From Microbulbifer variabilis (GTDB taxonomy: Bacteria > Pseudomonadota > Gammaproteobacteria > Pseudomonadales > Cellvibrionaceae): a stretch of 64,000 bases of DNA. The notes beneath the pieces were generated by a model, which searched no databases, was not told where the DNA came from, and saw only the letters and a program-made list of their open reading frames with translations. Location: assembly GCF_020524905.1 (NCBI RefSeq), contig NZ_JAIVKI010000011.1, forward strand, positions 1 to 64,000, given 5' to 3'. A program made the position numbers and the translations under genes. Within the stretch, counting starts at the first letter, position 1; every line of letters begins with the position of its first letter. Positions 44,378 through 54,070 of this stretch are shown in pieces.

Positions 44378-46954
44378 ATGTCAGAGTTACCTATTTATTC
44401 CGCCCTACCCGAGTTACTGCAAAGCCTGAATGAGCACAACAATGTGGTGCTGCAGGCTCCACCTGGTGCCGGCAAGACCACCGTTGTTCCTATTGCCTTG
44501 CTCGACACGGACTGGCTGGGCCAACGCAATATCATTCTGTTGGAGCCCCGCCGCCTGGCTGCTCGCACTGCTGCGGCAAGAATGGCTGCCCAGCTTGGAG
44601 AGAAGCTGGGGGAAACTGTGGGTTACCAAGTACGCGGGGAACGCCGCCTAGGTGAGAAAACCCGAATCCTGGTTGTTACCGAGGGAATTCTTACCCGACT
44701 TTTGCAGTCCGACCCGGAGCTGTCAGAAACCTCGCTGGTTATTTTTGATGAATTTCATGAGCGCAGCCTGCAGGCCGACCTGTCCCTGGCGCTGTGCCTG
44801 CAATCCCAGGAATATCTGCGTGAAGATTTGAAGCTGCTGGTGATGTCAGCAACCCTGGAAACCAAGGCCGTAGCCAGGGTGCTCGGCGGTGCGCCAGTGG
44901 TCAGTAGTGAGGGGCGCAGCTTCCCCGTACATATCGATTACCTTGACCAGCGGGAGGAGCCAGAAGATCACCGCTCTATGCCCGCGCTTATGAGCCGCAA
45001 GATTCTCGAAGCACTACGCAAAGAGGCAGGCAGTGTGCTCGCATTTCTTCCAGGAGTGGCGGAGATTCGCAAGGTGGAGGAGCTACTGCGCGATCAACTC
45101 GCTTCTGCGAGTGATCTCGTTCCAGATGCCATTGTTATCGCCCCACTCTATGGAGATTTGAGTCGAGAACAGCAGGATCAGGCCATCTCTCCGACCGCCT
45201 CCGGTCAACGCAAAGTGGTACTGGCAACCAATGTGGCAGAGACCAGCCTGACCATTGAAGGGATTCGCATCGTTGTGGATTCCGGTTTAATGCGGGAGTC
45301 CCGCTTCGATCCCAACAGCGGTATGAATCGCCTGGAGACCTGCCGAATTTCCCAGGCCTCTGCCACCCAGCGCAGCGGCCGCGCCGGACGCCTCAGCGAA
45401 GGGCACTGCCTGCGCCTGTGGAGTGAGGGACGCCAGCGCAGTCTCAGTGGCAAGACCACTCCGGAGATTTTACGCAGTGATTTGGCCCCGCTAGCACTGG
45501 AACTGGCCCAGTGGGGAGTCAGTGATCCCACCGACCTGTGCTGGCTGGACCTTCCCCCCGCTGGCCCGTTGGCTCAAGCCCAGGCACTTTTACAACAACT
45601 GGGCGCCCTCTACCAAGACCTCAGGATTACTCAACACGGCAGCGCCATGCTTACCCTTGGCTGCCACCCGCGCCTCGCCCGCATGATGCTTCGCAGCCTC
45701 GATTGGCGGCTATTGCAGCAGGCCTGCCTGCTGGCAGCTTTGCTATCGGAGCGGGATATCTTCCGGGGTGAAGCGCGCTGGGACAGAGATATCAGCAAGC
45801 GTATCGAGGTACTACAAGGCCTTGCCAAAGGCCAAAGTGTCGATCGCGGTGCGGTGCAGCGAATCCGCCAGCAGGCCAAAACCTGGCAGGCTCAATTACA
45901 GAATTTCGAAGCGCAAGAGCCACAAAATAGCGAAAGTATTGACCAAGCCGACGCGATAGGAGCGCTACTGGGGCTTGCCTACCCCGATAGGATCGCAAAA
46001 AACCGCAACGACAGAGGCCGCCGCTTCCTGCTCTGTAGCGGCCGAGGGGCACACTTCTCCCACGATGATGCCCTAGCGCTGAGCGACTTCCTCGTCATTG
46101 CCGAACTAGATGGCCAGGGGCGCGATGCGCGAATACAGCTAGCCGCTCAAATTTCAGAGGGTGCGATACACCGCTGCTTTGCTGACCAAATTGAACGAAG
46201 TACTGCTATTCGCTGGGACGATACGGCCGGGCGCGCAGAGGCCCTGGAGCAGGTCACACTAGGCAAACTAGTGTTGCAACAACAAGTCGCCAAAGATATT
46301 CCAGCAGAATTATTGAGCCGGGCACTACTCGATGCTATTCGCCAAAAAGGGCTTTCTCTATTGCCCTGGAGTAAAGAAGCCCTGCAATTTCGCGCACGCG
46401 TGGAATTTTTGCGAACAGAGGAAAGCAGTAAATCTCTACTGGGAGGCACTCCGCTACCCGACTGGAGTGATGATGCGCTGTTGCAGGAACTTGAGAACTG
46501 GCTATTACCGCACCTACATGGCTTCAATAAGTTGGAGCAGCTCAAGCAGCTGGACCTACTCAATATTCTTCGTGCACAACTCGACTGGGCCCATATTCAG
46601 CAGATCGATGAGCTGGCACCCAGCCACTACAACGTCCCCAGCGGCTCGCGCATCGACATCGACTACGAGGCATCCCCGCCAATCCTGGCCGTGCGCCTAC
46701 AGGAACTCTTTGGCCTGGCACAGACTCCGGCAATCTTGCACGGGCGCTACCCACTGATGATTCACCTGCTCTCCCCGGCTCGTCGCCCGGTACAGATCAC
46801 CCGAGACCTGGCTAATTTTTGGGCAAGCACCTACGAAGAGGTCAAAAAAGAATTGCGTATCAAATACCAGAAGCACTACTGGCCAGATGACCCACGCACT
46901 GCGATCGCCACCAACAAGACCAAAAAAAGAATGGACAACCCCAGGGGCCCCTAA
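44378..46954 (+). CDS. hrpB: ATP-dependent helicase HrpB
   Basis: An 858-residue DEAH-type RNA helicase of the HrpB group. It has APPGAGKTTVVP (Walker A), FDEFHERSLQADL (DEFH box as in HrpB), MSATLE, ATNVAETSLTIEGI and QRSGRAGR (motif VI). The HrpB-specific C-terminal domain ends with ILHGRYPLMIHLLSPARRPVQ and FWASTYEEVKKELR. The biological substrate is poorly defined. The start ATG at 44378 is five codons before the conserved ALPELLQSL. Monocistronic; length typical. Confidence 0.96.
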   Translation: MSELPIYSALPELLQSLNEHNNVVLQAPPGAGKTTVVPIALLDTDWLGQRNIILLEPRRLAARTAAARMAAQLGEKLGETVGYQVRGERRLGEKTRILVVTEGILTRLLQSDPELSETSLVIFDEFHERSLQADLSLALCLQSQEYLREDLKLLVMSATLETKAVARVLGGAPVVSSEGRSFPVHIDYLDQREEPEDHRSMPALMSRKILEALRKEAGSVLAFLPGVAEIRKVEELLRDQLASASDLVPDAIVIAPLYGDLSREQQDQAISPTASGQRKVVLATNVAETSLTIEGIRIVVDSGLMRESRFDPNSGMNRLETCRISQASATQRSGRAGRLSEGHCLRLWSEGRQRSLSGKTTPEILRSDLAPLALELAQWGVSDPTDLCWLDLPPAGPLAQAQALLQQLGALYQDLRITQHGSAMLTLGCHPRLARMMLRSLDWRLLQQACLLAALLSERDIFRGEARWDRDISKRIEVLQGLAKGQSVDRGAVQRIRQQAKTWQAQLQNFEAQEPQNSESIDQADAIGALLGLAYPDRIAKNRNDRGRRFLLCSGRGAHFSHDDALALSDFLVIAELDGQGRDARIQLAAQISEGAIHRCFADQIERSTAIRWDDTAGRAEALEQVTLGKLVLQQQVAKDIPAELLSRALLDAIRQKGLSLLPWSKEALQFRARVEFLRTEESSKSLLGGTPLPDWSDDALLQELENWLLPHLHGFNKLEQLKQLDLLNILRAQLDWAHIQQIDELAPSHYNVPSGSRIDIDYEASPPILAVRLQELFGLAQTPAILHGRYPLMIHLLSPARRPVQITRDLANFWASTYEEVKKELRIKYQKHYWPDDPRTAIATNKTKKRMDNPRGP

Positions 46955-47129
46955 GCCACAAAGCAGGCTTATAAACCCCTGTTAAGTAGGTATTCAGCAA
47001 TCACCCACTAAGTTGCAGCAATTTAAGTTGGCATTTGCCAACGGGGAACAATATCTGTACTTTTCTGCCAATAAGTCATTAACAGACATAACATCTAAAC
47101 TTATCCATACATTTAGTTGGAGAACGACC

Positions 47130-48128
47130 TTGCACCGGAAGTTAGCGTTACTTTTCAGTCCACTACTCTTTCTCGGCTGTAGTGATGATTTACCCGACAT
47201 CATTATCCCCGCAAATATCGATTACGATCAGGAAATGCGCCTGTTTGTGGCGGATATCAGCGAGTATGCAAAGGGCCTTGACCGCGACTTTATTATCGTC
47301 CCGCAAAACGGTATTGAGCTGATCACCACCAATACAAGGACCAATGGCCCGGTAGATGACGCCTATGTGAACGCCACCGATGGTATCGCCCAGGAGGCGG
47401 TCTTCTTTGGGCAGAACGGTAAGGTAGACCAGCCCACCAGCGAAACTGAAAGCAAGCGCCTGCAGGACTATCTCAACTTGGCCAAGGAGAAAGGCCGTGA
47501 AATCCTGGTGACCGATTACGCCTATAGCGAAGACAAGGTTAAAGAGTCTTACGAGGAGAACGAGAAAGCCGGCTACGTCTCCTTCGCCGCCGACAATACG
47601 CTTCTGAACAATATTCCTTCCTACCCGGAAAAACCTTTCAATGTGAACAATGACGACATTGATAAGCTGGAAGAGGTCAAAAATTTCCTCAATATCACCA
47701 ATACTACGGACTTCTCCACACCCCAGGAATTCGTGGACGAGTTATCCGAAACCGACTACGACCTGCTGATCATCGACTTATTCTTTAAGGATAACCAGCC
47801 TTATACCGAAGAGCAGATCAAGCAATTAAAAAAGAAGAGCAACGGCAGACGTCGCCTGTTGATGGCCTATGTCAATATTGGCATGGCCCAGAGTAACCGC
47901 TACTACTGGCAAGACTCTTGGCCCACCAATCCACCGGCCTGGCTGCTAGATGAAATTGATCGATCGGGCAACTATTACGTGGAGTACTGGAAAGCCGGCT
48001 GGCAGGACATTATCTATGGCAACAACAGCTCCTATATCTTCAAGATCGTAGATGCGGGTTTCGATGGTGCTTATATGGATGGCGTCGACGTATTTGAGTA
48101 TTTCGATTCCCTCGAAACTGAAGAATAA
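47130..48128 (+). CDS. GH114-like (endo alpha-1,4 polygalactosaminidase family) lipoprotein
   Basis: I start at TTG 47130, seven bases after GGAG, giving a proper lipoprotein leader (HRKLALLFSPLLFLGC with Cys18). The 39 extra codons of the longer frame make no sense as a leader. The body is the TM1410/GH114 TIM barrel: RLFVADISEYAKG, QNGIELI, YDLLIIDLFF, LLMAYVNIGMAQSNRYYWQ, YYVEYWKAGW and DAGFDGAYMDGVDVFE, with acidic residues at the barrel ends suited to catalysis. Family members act on galactosaminogalactan-type polymers. 332 residues; likely at the outer membrane. Confidence 0.82.
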   Translation: MHRKLALLFSPLLFLGCSDDLPDIIIPANIDYDQEMRLFVADISEYAKGLDRDFIIVPQNGIELITTNTRTNGPVDDAYVNATDGIAQEAVFFGQNGKVDQPTSETESKRLQDYLNLAKEKGREILVTDYAYSEDKVKESYEENEKAGYVSFAADNTLLNNIPSYPEKPFNVNNDDIDKLEEVKNFLNITNTTDFSTPQEFVDELSETDYDLLIIDLFFKDNQPYTEEQIKQLKKKSNGRRRLLMAYVNIGMAQSNRYYWQDSWPTNPPAWLLDEIDRSGNYYVEYWKAGWQDIIYGNNSSYIFKIVDAGFDGAYMDGVDVFEYFDSLETEE

Positions 48129-48137
48129 ACGTAAACC

Positions 48138-48164
48138 TCCACCCATCAACTGGATGGGTGGAGA
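48138..48164. terminator. Hairpin between convergent genes
   Basis: CTCCACCCATC and GATGGGTGGAG form an 11-bp perfect stem with a five-base loop between the GH114-like gene (plus) and the end of the patatin operon (minus). T-runs are weak, so it may be a bidirectional stop or mRNA 3'-end stabiliser. Confidence 0.65.
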
Positions 48165-48171
48165 TTGGAAA

Positions 48172-48606
48172 TCAAGCCGGCTGGGCGTCCTTGTACTGAG
48201 TCACATACTGGGACAAGCGGCCGGACATCTCTTCCGCCAGCTTCTGCAGGGCGTTGAGGGGACGTATCATCACCTCAAACTCCACGATCTTGCCATTCTC
48301 ATCAAAGCGAATGATATCCAGCCCTTTAAGGCTCTTGTCACCGATGCTGGCCTTAAACTCCAATGCCAGATCGCGGCCTGACTCCGTGGAGAAGCTGCGA
48401 TCGTATTCAAAGCTTTCAAATACCTGCATTACCGTATTGAGGATCAGGCAGACTGCTGCAGCGCTGTGGTAAGGCTTAAAGAACGCCGGTGAGCGGAAAA
48501 CCGCATCCTCCGCAACGATCGTGGGCAGCCGACTGAGGTCCCGCTCCGCAACCATCTCGTGCCACAGAGCGATTGACTCCGCTATTGGATTATTGGTATT
48601 GCTCAT
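48172..48606 (-). CDS. NTF2-like (SnoaL-like) protein at the end of the patatin operon
   Basis: A 144-residue protein from the ATG at 48606 (MSNTNNPIAESIALWHEM), which overlaps the end of the last patatin gene by 17 bp in another frame. The NTF2 fold pattern is visible: LPTIVAEDAVFRSPAFF, then FESFEYDRSF, FKASIGDKSLKGLDIIRFD and KIVEFEVMIRPLNAL. Many such proteins bind or isomerise small lipophilic molecules. Coupling to four patatin-like lipases suggests it handles a lipid product. The much longer open frame from 48765 lies inside the patatin gene and is a shadow. Confidence 0.88.
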   Translation of the reverse strand: MSNTNNPIAESIALWHEMVAERDLSRLPTIVAEDAVFRSPAFFKPYHSAAAVCLILNTVMQVFESFEYDRSFSTESGRDLALEFKASIGDKSLKGLDIIRFDENGKIVEFEVMIRPLNALQKLAEEMSGRLSQYVTQYKDAQPA

Positions 48607-49465
48607 TGAGCATCTCCTGTTCAAGCATGTGTTTTTGTAAAAACTCCCGGCCATCGGCACGACCGAGCTCATAAGTCTTTTGCGCCAATTCGGGATTGGT
48701 GTAATCCCAAACACTGATAAAGGGCGGCTGCGAGGGTTGCACATAGGTCCACAGCTGCTCCCCATGACGACTGGTAAAGCAGTTTGGATAGCGGGGATAG
48801 CAGCGGCTGAGCAGTATCAACACCCGGCCCGTCCCACTGTCCAGCCCAGCTACCGGGATATTGTCCACCACCCCACCATCGAGAACGGGAGCGCCGGACC
48901 GGCGCAAACGCGGCGTGAACGGCGGCGTGCAGGACGAGCAGAGAATGAGCTCCACCAACTCCTCAACACTCTGGCAATCCTGTGCACGATAGAAGTTCTG
49001 TTTAAAACCAAGGCCCAGGGCTATCTTCGGGTGCAGACTGCGCAGCAAATGCTTATCGGTGTAATAGGCCAATGCGCCAACACCAAATGCCAGCCCGGCA
49101 GGTAAAAGGCGCGGGGGGTGGACAATACCAATTTGCAGATCGGCGGCCGCACGCAATGGCTGCATACCATCGCGAAACAGCTCCAACATGGCATTGCGAA
49201 AAATCCCATACTGTGGAAACACCCGCTCTTTCTTTACCAGGTTGCCCCAATAAGCATTCTTACGATTGGCGGCAAAAGCCGACCAGAAGTGCTCCCGGCC
49301 CTCTTCAATTCGCCCCATCAGGATCAGGCTTGCCATCAGCCCGCCAGCGGATACCGCAGTTACCCGCCTCGGCGACAGCCCGATTTCACCGGCAACAGAC
49401 TCCCAAAATCCGATTTGCCAGGTACAGCGCCCGCCACCACCGGCAAAAACAACCTGATCAAACAT
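48590..49465 (-). CDS. Patatin-like phospholipase, tandem copy D
   Basis: A 291-residue serine lipase of the patatin family, which uses a Ser-Asp dyad. MFDQVVFAGGGGRCTWQIGFW carries the glycine-rich oxyanion loop. The nucleophile is in AVSAGG, so the usual first Gly of G-x-S-x-G is Ala. The Asp is in VLDGGVVDN (D-G-G). A hydrophobic stretch (LLPAGLAFGVGALAYY) sits mid-protein. It is the fourth of four paralogues, all opening MFDQVVFAGGG. It is 245 bp after copy C and overlaps the NTF2-like gene. Substrate unknown. Confidence 0.92.
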   Translation of the reverse strand: MFDQVVFAGGGGRCTWQIGFWESVAGEIGLSPRRVTAVSAGGLMASLILMGRIEEGREHFWSAFAANRKNAYWGNLVKKERVFPQYGIFRNAMLELFRDGMQPLRAAADLQIGIVHPPRLLPAGLAFGVGALAYYTDKHLLRSLHPKIALGLGFKQNFYRAQDCQSVEELVELILCSSCTPPFTPRLRRSGAPVLDGGVVDNIPVAGLDSGTGRVLILLSRCYPRYPNCFTSRHGEQLWTYVQPSQPPFISVWDYTNPELAQKTYELGRADGREFLQKHMLEQEMLNEQYQ

Positions 49466-49710
49466 GCGTCCCTTTCCTGTTCAATAGGCTAATCACTCTC
49501 CCAAACCTACAGCCAGCCTTCACTAAGGATTTAGCAATATGGAATTAATATGCAACTAATTGCATAAGCTAATAGAATCAGCGGGTTAGTGCAACCAGAG
49601 GATTCCCAACCCCAATCTTGCAAAGCCTATGTGACAGGCAGGCATAAACGCCCATCCACTATGTCTGGCTACCACTATGTCTAGCTACCTAGTGCCAGCA
49701 GGAAAATATC

Positions 49711-50589
49711 TCAGAGTGCAACCAAGTCATTGTCGTGAATGGCGCCCTCCCTAAGCCTTCCCAGTAATGCCCTGCCATCGGCGCGGCCGATTTCCAGAGT
49801 CTCCATAACCGCTTCCGGATTGGTGAAATCCCACACTTTAATCGGCAGTGGTTTAGAGGGTTGAACATAGGTCCAGAGCTGGGCGCCCCGGCGTTGGGTA
49901 AAGCAATCGGGAAAATTACGGAAACGATTGGTGAGCAGAATCAGAACCCTGCCCTCTGCAGTATCCAAGCCTCCAACCGGGACATTGTCCACGATACCCC
50001 CATCGAGAATTTCCCTGCCATTGAGCTGGAGCCTTGGAGTAAATGGGGGAGTGCAGGAAGAACTTAGGATTAGGTGCTCCAGTTCATCCATATTGCTGCA
50101 ATCCTGGGCACGGTAAAAAGTCTGACGAAACCCAAGCTTGGTCGCTGCCATGGAATGAAGATTGCGGGGAAAGCCTTTGTCGGCATAATAAATTACCGCG
50201 CCAAAGGTCAGAGCCAGGGGGCCGTACATCCAGGAGGGCGGATGGCTGACTGCCAAGCGCAATTCCGCCACCCCCTGCAAGGCCTGTGGGCCATTATCGA
50301 ACAGCTGCCGAATTCCATCGCGGCAAATAGCATATTGAGGAAAAACCGCCTCCTGCCTGAAAAAATTGCCCCAATAAATATTTTTGCGATTGGCGCTGAA
50401 TACCGAGCGGACATAATCTACGGCCTCCTGCTCTCTACCTATCAATAGCAAACCCGCAACCAAACCACCCGCCGATACGGCACTCACCACTCTGGGAGAT
50501 AACTGGATTTCATCAACCACAGATTCCCAAAAACCAATCTGCCAGATACAGCGGCCACCACCGCCGGCAAAGACTACCTGATCAAACAT
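49711..50589 (-). CDS. Patatin-like phospholipase, tandem copy C
   Basis: From ATG 50589 the product has 292 residues, closely similar along its whole length to copies A, B and D: the AGGGGRCIWQIGFWE opening, AVSAGGLVAG nucleophile loop, SSCTPPFTPRLQLNG and ILDGGIVDNVPVGG catalytic Asp. The central hydrophobic stretch (PLALTFGAVIYYADK) is kept. The C-terminus is distinct (LGRLREGAIHDNDLVAL). The gap to copy B is 123 bp and to copy D 245 bp, the latter containing a 16-bp tandem duplication at about 49656-49687. Confidence 0.92.
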   Translation of the reverse strand: MFDQVVFAGGGGRCIWQIGFWESVVDEIQLSPRVVSAVSAGGLVAGLLLIGREQEAVDYVRSVFSANRKNIYWGNFFRQEAVFPQYAICRDGIRQLFDNGPQALQGVAELRLAVSHPPSWMYGPLALTFGAVIYYADKGFPRNLHSMAATKLGFRQTFYRAQDCSNMDELEHLILSSSCTPPFTPRLQLNGREILDGGIVDNVPVGGLDTAEGRVLILLTNRFRNFPDCFTQRRGAQLWTYVQPSKPLPIKVWDFTNPEAVMETLEIGRADGRALLGRLREGAIHDNDLVAL

Positions 50590-50712
50590 TAGCAAGCTCC
50601 CTTTCACTACCTAGCCGCCCTTCCCGAGCTGGCCCTTACCCAATTCCCCCATTAAAAAATATTGCCTGTAGTAACTCTCTATTCCAGAGCGTAGAGATGC
50701 AGAAGCGCAAAA

Positions 50713-51591
50713 TTACTTCTCTTGTATCCCAGTGTAAAAACCGCGCTCCGCTAGCATATTTTGTAAAAATAAGCGGCCATCTCGGCGTCCAATTTCATAG
50801 GTGCGAACAATCCCTTCAGGGTTAGTAAAATCCCAAACACTGATGGGGGGCGGCTCTGAGGGCTGCACATAAGTCCAGAGTTGTTTTCCCATAGGCTGGG
50901 TAAACCAGTCGGGAAATCCCCGGTAGCGACGGGTCAGTAAAATTAGCACCCGCCCCTCCCCCGGATCGATTCCGTCAATCGGTACATTGTCCACCACCCC
51001 GCCATCCAAAGCCCGCCTCCCGCCCAGGCTCAACCTTGGAGTAAAGGGTGGGGTGCAAGATGAGCTCAAAATCAATCGCTCAAATTCATCAACATCGGCA
51101 CAGTCCTGGGCCCGAAAAAAATCCTGTGTGTACCCCAGACGGCGCGCCACTTTGGGGTGCATTTTGTGCAGTAAATATTTGTTGGAATAATAAATCGCCC
51201 CGCCAACGGCCAAGGCCAGCGACGCCGGCAGCCAGCCGGGCGGTCGCGATACGGCGACGCGGAGCTCGGCCGCAGATTTCAATTTTTTAAACCGATCACT
51301 AAAAAGCTCTCTAATCCCCTCCCTGTAGATTTCATAGTGAGGAAAAACCGGCTCCTTCCCTAATAGGTTTCCCCAATACACATTGCGGCGATTCGCACTG
51401 AAAACTGAGGAAAAATAGTCTACAGAAGCGGTTGCTCTACCAATCAATATCAGACCCGCGATCATGGCTCCTGCGGAAACCCCGGTTAGCACTCTCGGTT
51501 TGAGCTTTATCTGATCGGCGATCACTTCCCAAAATCCAATTTGCCAGGTACAGCGGCCACCCCCACCGGCAAACACCACCTGGTCGAACAT
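50713..51591 (-). CDS. Patatin-like phospholipase, tandem copy B
   Basis: A 292-residue paralogue. It is the only one of the four with a full canonical nucleophile motif, GVSAGAM (G-x-S-x-G). Otherwise it has the same plan: GGGGRCTWQIGFWEV, SSCTPPFTPRLSLGG, ALDGGVVDNVPIDG, and WTYVQPSEPPPISVWDFTNPEG near the end, a block conserved in all four. It follows copy A by 35 bp, so these two are certainly co-transcribed. Confidence 0.92.
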   Translation of the reverse strand: MFDQVVFAGGGGRCTWQIGFWEVIADQIKLKPRVLTGVSAGAMIAGLILIGRATASVDYFSSVFSANRRNVYWGNLLGKEPVFPHYEIYREGIRELFSDRFKKLKSAAELRVAVSRPPGWLPASLALAVGGAIYYSNKYLLHKMHPKVARRLGYTQDFFRAQDCADVDEFERLILSSSCTPPFTPRLSLGGRRALDGGVVDNVPIDGIDPGEGRVLILLTRRYRGFPDWFTQPMGKQLWTYVQPSEPPPISVWDFTNPEGIVRTYEIGRRDGRLFLQNMLAERGFYTGIQEK

Positions 51592-51626
51592 GCCCTAATT
51601 TCTCCGCCTGGCAACTATCCGGCCTT

Positions 51627-52487
51627 TCACTTGGCACTTCCCTCGGGAGAGTGTGCCGCGAGGAACGCTTCCCCATCGGCATAACCCGCATCAAAGGCCT
51701 GCCATAACCCCCGGGGGTTGGAGAAATCCCAAACACTGACTGGCAGGGGCCGACTGGGTTGCACATAGGTCCACAGCTGCTCGCCCTTCTGACAGGTGAA
51801 GCAGCTCGGGTATTGCGGATAATTGCGAGTTAACAGGATCAGCACCCGGCTTGGCCCCGGATCGAGTCCGGCTACCGGCACGCTATCCACAATGCCGCCA
51901 TCCAGTACTTCGGCTCCCCGGTGTTGTTGACGAGGCGTAAAAGGCGGTGTGCAGGAGGACGAGAGGATCAGCTTTTGCAGTTCAACGACATTGCTACAGT
52001 CACGCACCGAGTAAAATGACTGCCGATAGCCGAGACGCCTGGCCGTATTCGGGTGCAGTGCACGGGTGAGGAAGGTATCCGAGTAATCAATGCCCGCTCC
52101 AATAATCAGGGCCAGAGGGCCATTCAACCACTGAGGGGAGTGACTGACAGCTATACGCAGCTCAGTAGCGGCTCTTAGGCGCTCAAAGCCGCCTTCAAAC
52201 AGTCTGCGCATGCCATTGCGATAGATATGGTGGTGGGGGAAAAGCGGACCTTTGCGAAAGAGATTTCCCCAATGGATATTGCCACCGTTCTCTTCGAAAA
52301 CCTCCGCGAAGTACTCCACCGCATCCAGGGACTTGCCCATTAAAATCAAACTGGAAACCATGGCGCCCGCTGAGACAGCGCTCACGATCTTTGGCCTGAG
52401 CCGGACCCGATCCGCGACAGACTCCCAAAACCCGATCTGCCAGGTACAACGCACTCCACCACCGGCAAATACCACTTGATCGAACAT
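51627..52487 (-). CDS. Patatin-like phospholipase, tandem copy A (first of operon)
   Basis: From the ATG at 52487 (MFDQVVFAGGGVRCTW) the product has 286 residues. The fourth glycine of the oxyanion loop is Val here (GGGVR), closer to the classical G-G-G-x-R. The nucleophile motif is AVSAGAM and the Asp motif VLDGGIVDSVPVAG. The longer frame from 52679 adds 64 residues with no conservation and is rejected. The promoter should lie in 52490-52700. As the first gene it sets expression of the four lipases and the NTF2-like protein. Confidence 0.92.
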   Translation of the reverse strand: MFDQVVFAGGGVRCTWQIGFWESVADRVRLRPKIVSAVSAGAMVSSLILMGKSLDAVEYFAEVFEENGGNIHWGNLFRKGPLFPHHHIYRNGMRRLFEGGFERLRAATELRIAVSHSPQWLNGPLALIIGAGIDYSDTFLTRALHPNTARRLGYRQSFYSVRDCSNVVELQKLILSSSCTPPFTPRQQHRGAEVLDGGIVDSVPVAGLDPGPSRVLILLTRNYPQYPSCFTCQKGEQLWTYVQPSRPLPVSVWDFSNPRGLWQAFDAGYADGEAFLAAHSPEGSAK

Positions 52488-53490
52488 AGAACTCTTTCCC
52501 GGCTTGCCCGCTGCAACCTGTGGAACAAAACCCCAACAACACGCCATCCGCCTCCTCTGAGGGTGGATACCTAACTCGGCGATACGTCTTAAGAGGATCT
52601 TTAAAATATATACGGGACGGGCAAAATCTGGAGGCGGCGAACGCGCCTTAAATCGCAAAGAGAACAGGGGTGACATCACCGGGAATATTGATATGCCACT
52701 TTCAAGTACAGACCAATGAATTTCAGGCCACGCTGTTCAGAAAACGTGATCAGGGATGACTAATAAGTATCACGAGGCTCAATCCGTAATGAGAAAATGG
52801 TTACTCTAACTATGCTCAAGACCTAGTGGTTGCCAGTTTGCGTCAAGCCAGTTTTACGTCAATCAGACATCTATGAAAATCACACATATAAGTTTCTTCT
52901 AAACAATTCCAGAGGTTAGAAACGGTCTACATATATTTTAAGTCAACTCTAAATTGTACAATATGTAACACCACCCTTGCCGCTGATATCGAACCGATGC
53001 TTGAACCTTCTGCGCTTTAAATCATCTCCCATCTCACTCAAATAAGGGCCGGGGGGAAGATGCCGAGAACTTTCTTCTATCACTTACCCAAAAATTCAGG
53101 AGTTTTCTCTTTATTTTTATTTTCAGAGCGGGCGCTAAAACTCTACTTTCTCAGGAAACCCTACTTTATCAAGCAGGTCAATCTTTCCGGGAGAAATTGA
53201 CCAACACAATTAAAATGCCCTAAAGAAAGGGGCTGGGGTAAACGGGAAAAGGCCAGTATCAAACTGAATAAATTTTAAAGGCACCCAATTAGGAAACCAC
53301 CCATACAGTACACCCCGTAACATTTATACCACGCAATTTAATCAAATACTTTCACTCCCACTTACTCACCAGCAATATACTATCGATTATTTCTTCAGTC
53401 TTAACAGGCTTTCCTTGTCCCCTTTTACGCTGCCCATTCGCCTGGCGCTGAGTCTTCAAGGTACTCCCTATCTCCACCTGAAATAAGAGC
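52488..53490. other. Intergenic stretch upstream of the patatin operon
   Basis: About 1 kb between the divergent patatin promoter side and the cold-shock gene terminator. No credible gene. The 66-codon frame at 53352-53552 overlaps the cold-shock stop and runs through its terminator, so it is rejected. No repeat or RNA gene seen. Confidence 0.5.
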
Positions 53491-53521
53491 AAAAAAAAGG
53501 CGAGCCTTAGAAGGCTGGCTC
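53491..53521 (-). terminator. Terminator of the cold-shock gene
   Basis: In the minus direction, AGCCAGCC and GGCTCGCC pair (one mismatch) around TTCTAA, followed by eight T. It lies 28 bp after the cold-shock stop. Confidence 0.85.
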
Positions 53522-53548
53522 TTTTTACTTTCAACAAAGTATTAAAAC

Positions 53549-53758
53549 TCAAACAATAGTAATATTTTCAGCTTGTGGACCTTTCTGTCCCTGGGTAACC
53601 GTAAACTCAACCTCCTGGCCTTCCATTAAGGTTCTAAATCCAGAGTTTACAATTGCACTAGAATGAGCAAAAACATCTGGGCCAGATTGCTGGGCGATAA
53701 AGCCGAAGCCTTTGGATTCATCGAACCACTTCACGGTTCCCTTAACTACATTTGACAT
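53549..53758 (-). CDS. Cold-shock domain protein (CspA family)
   Basis: From the ATG at 53758 ([20 protein letters not shown]) the product has 69 residues, the normal size of a single-domain Csp. RNP1 is KGFGFI and RNP2 is DVFAHSSAI. It binds single-stranded RNA and DNA and acts as an RNA chaperone. An ATG two codons upstream is equally possible. The 5' region up to 54070 is about 300 bp without a gene, room for the long regulatory leader typical of csp genes. It has its own terminator. Confidence 0.95.
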   Translation of the reverse strand: MSNVVKGTVKWFDESKGFGFIAQQSGPDVFAHSSAIVNSGFRTLMEGQEVEFTVTQGQKGPQAENITIV

Positions 53759-54070
53759 AATCATACCCTAAAAATAAATATATTAATGCCTACGAGAGGC
53801 TTATACTGCATGAAAAATAAGACTGAAACTTAGATACTGCAGGACGAGCTGTTACGGATAAAACAGCGAAATGTAGAATTTAAACAAGAGACTTCCTTTC
53901 TAGCTGAAACACACCATATAGAAACCACCAAGAAATATCCACTTAATTTTTACCGGCTTGAGCAACTTCACTAGCAGCACAACACCCCACACACCCTAGC
54001 AAAATAACATCGGAAAACAATAATTAACCAGAAGGTTGAATAAAGAGCTCAATCAAAATTTAGCACTTAA

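Noticed and set aside
48607..48765. N-terminal extension of the NTF2-like gene (start at 48765)
   Set aside because: The extra 53 codons lie inside the patatin gene in another frame; ATG 48606 gives the family's normal N-terminus.
49656..49687. Two-copy 16-bp repeat between patatin copies C and D as a regulatory site
   Set aside because: Only two copies without symmetry or nearby promoter features; most likely a simple slippage duplication.
53352..53552. 66-codon minus ORF after the cold-shock gene
   Set aside because: Overlaps the cold-shock stop and reads straight through its Rho-independent terminator.
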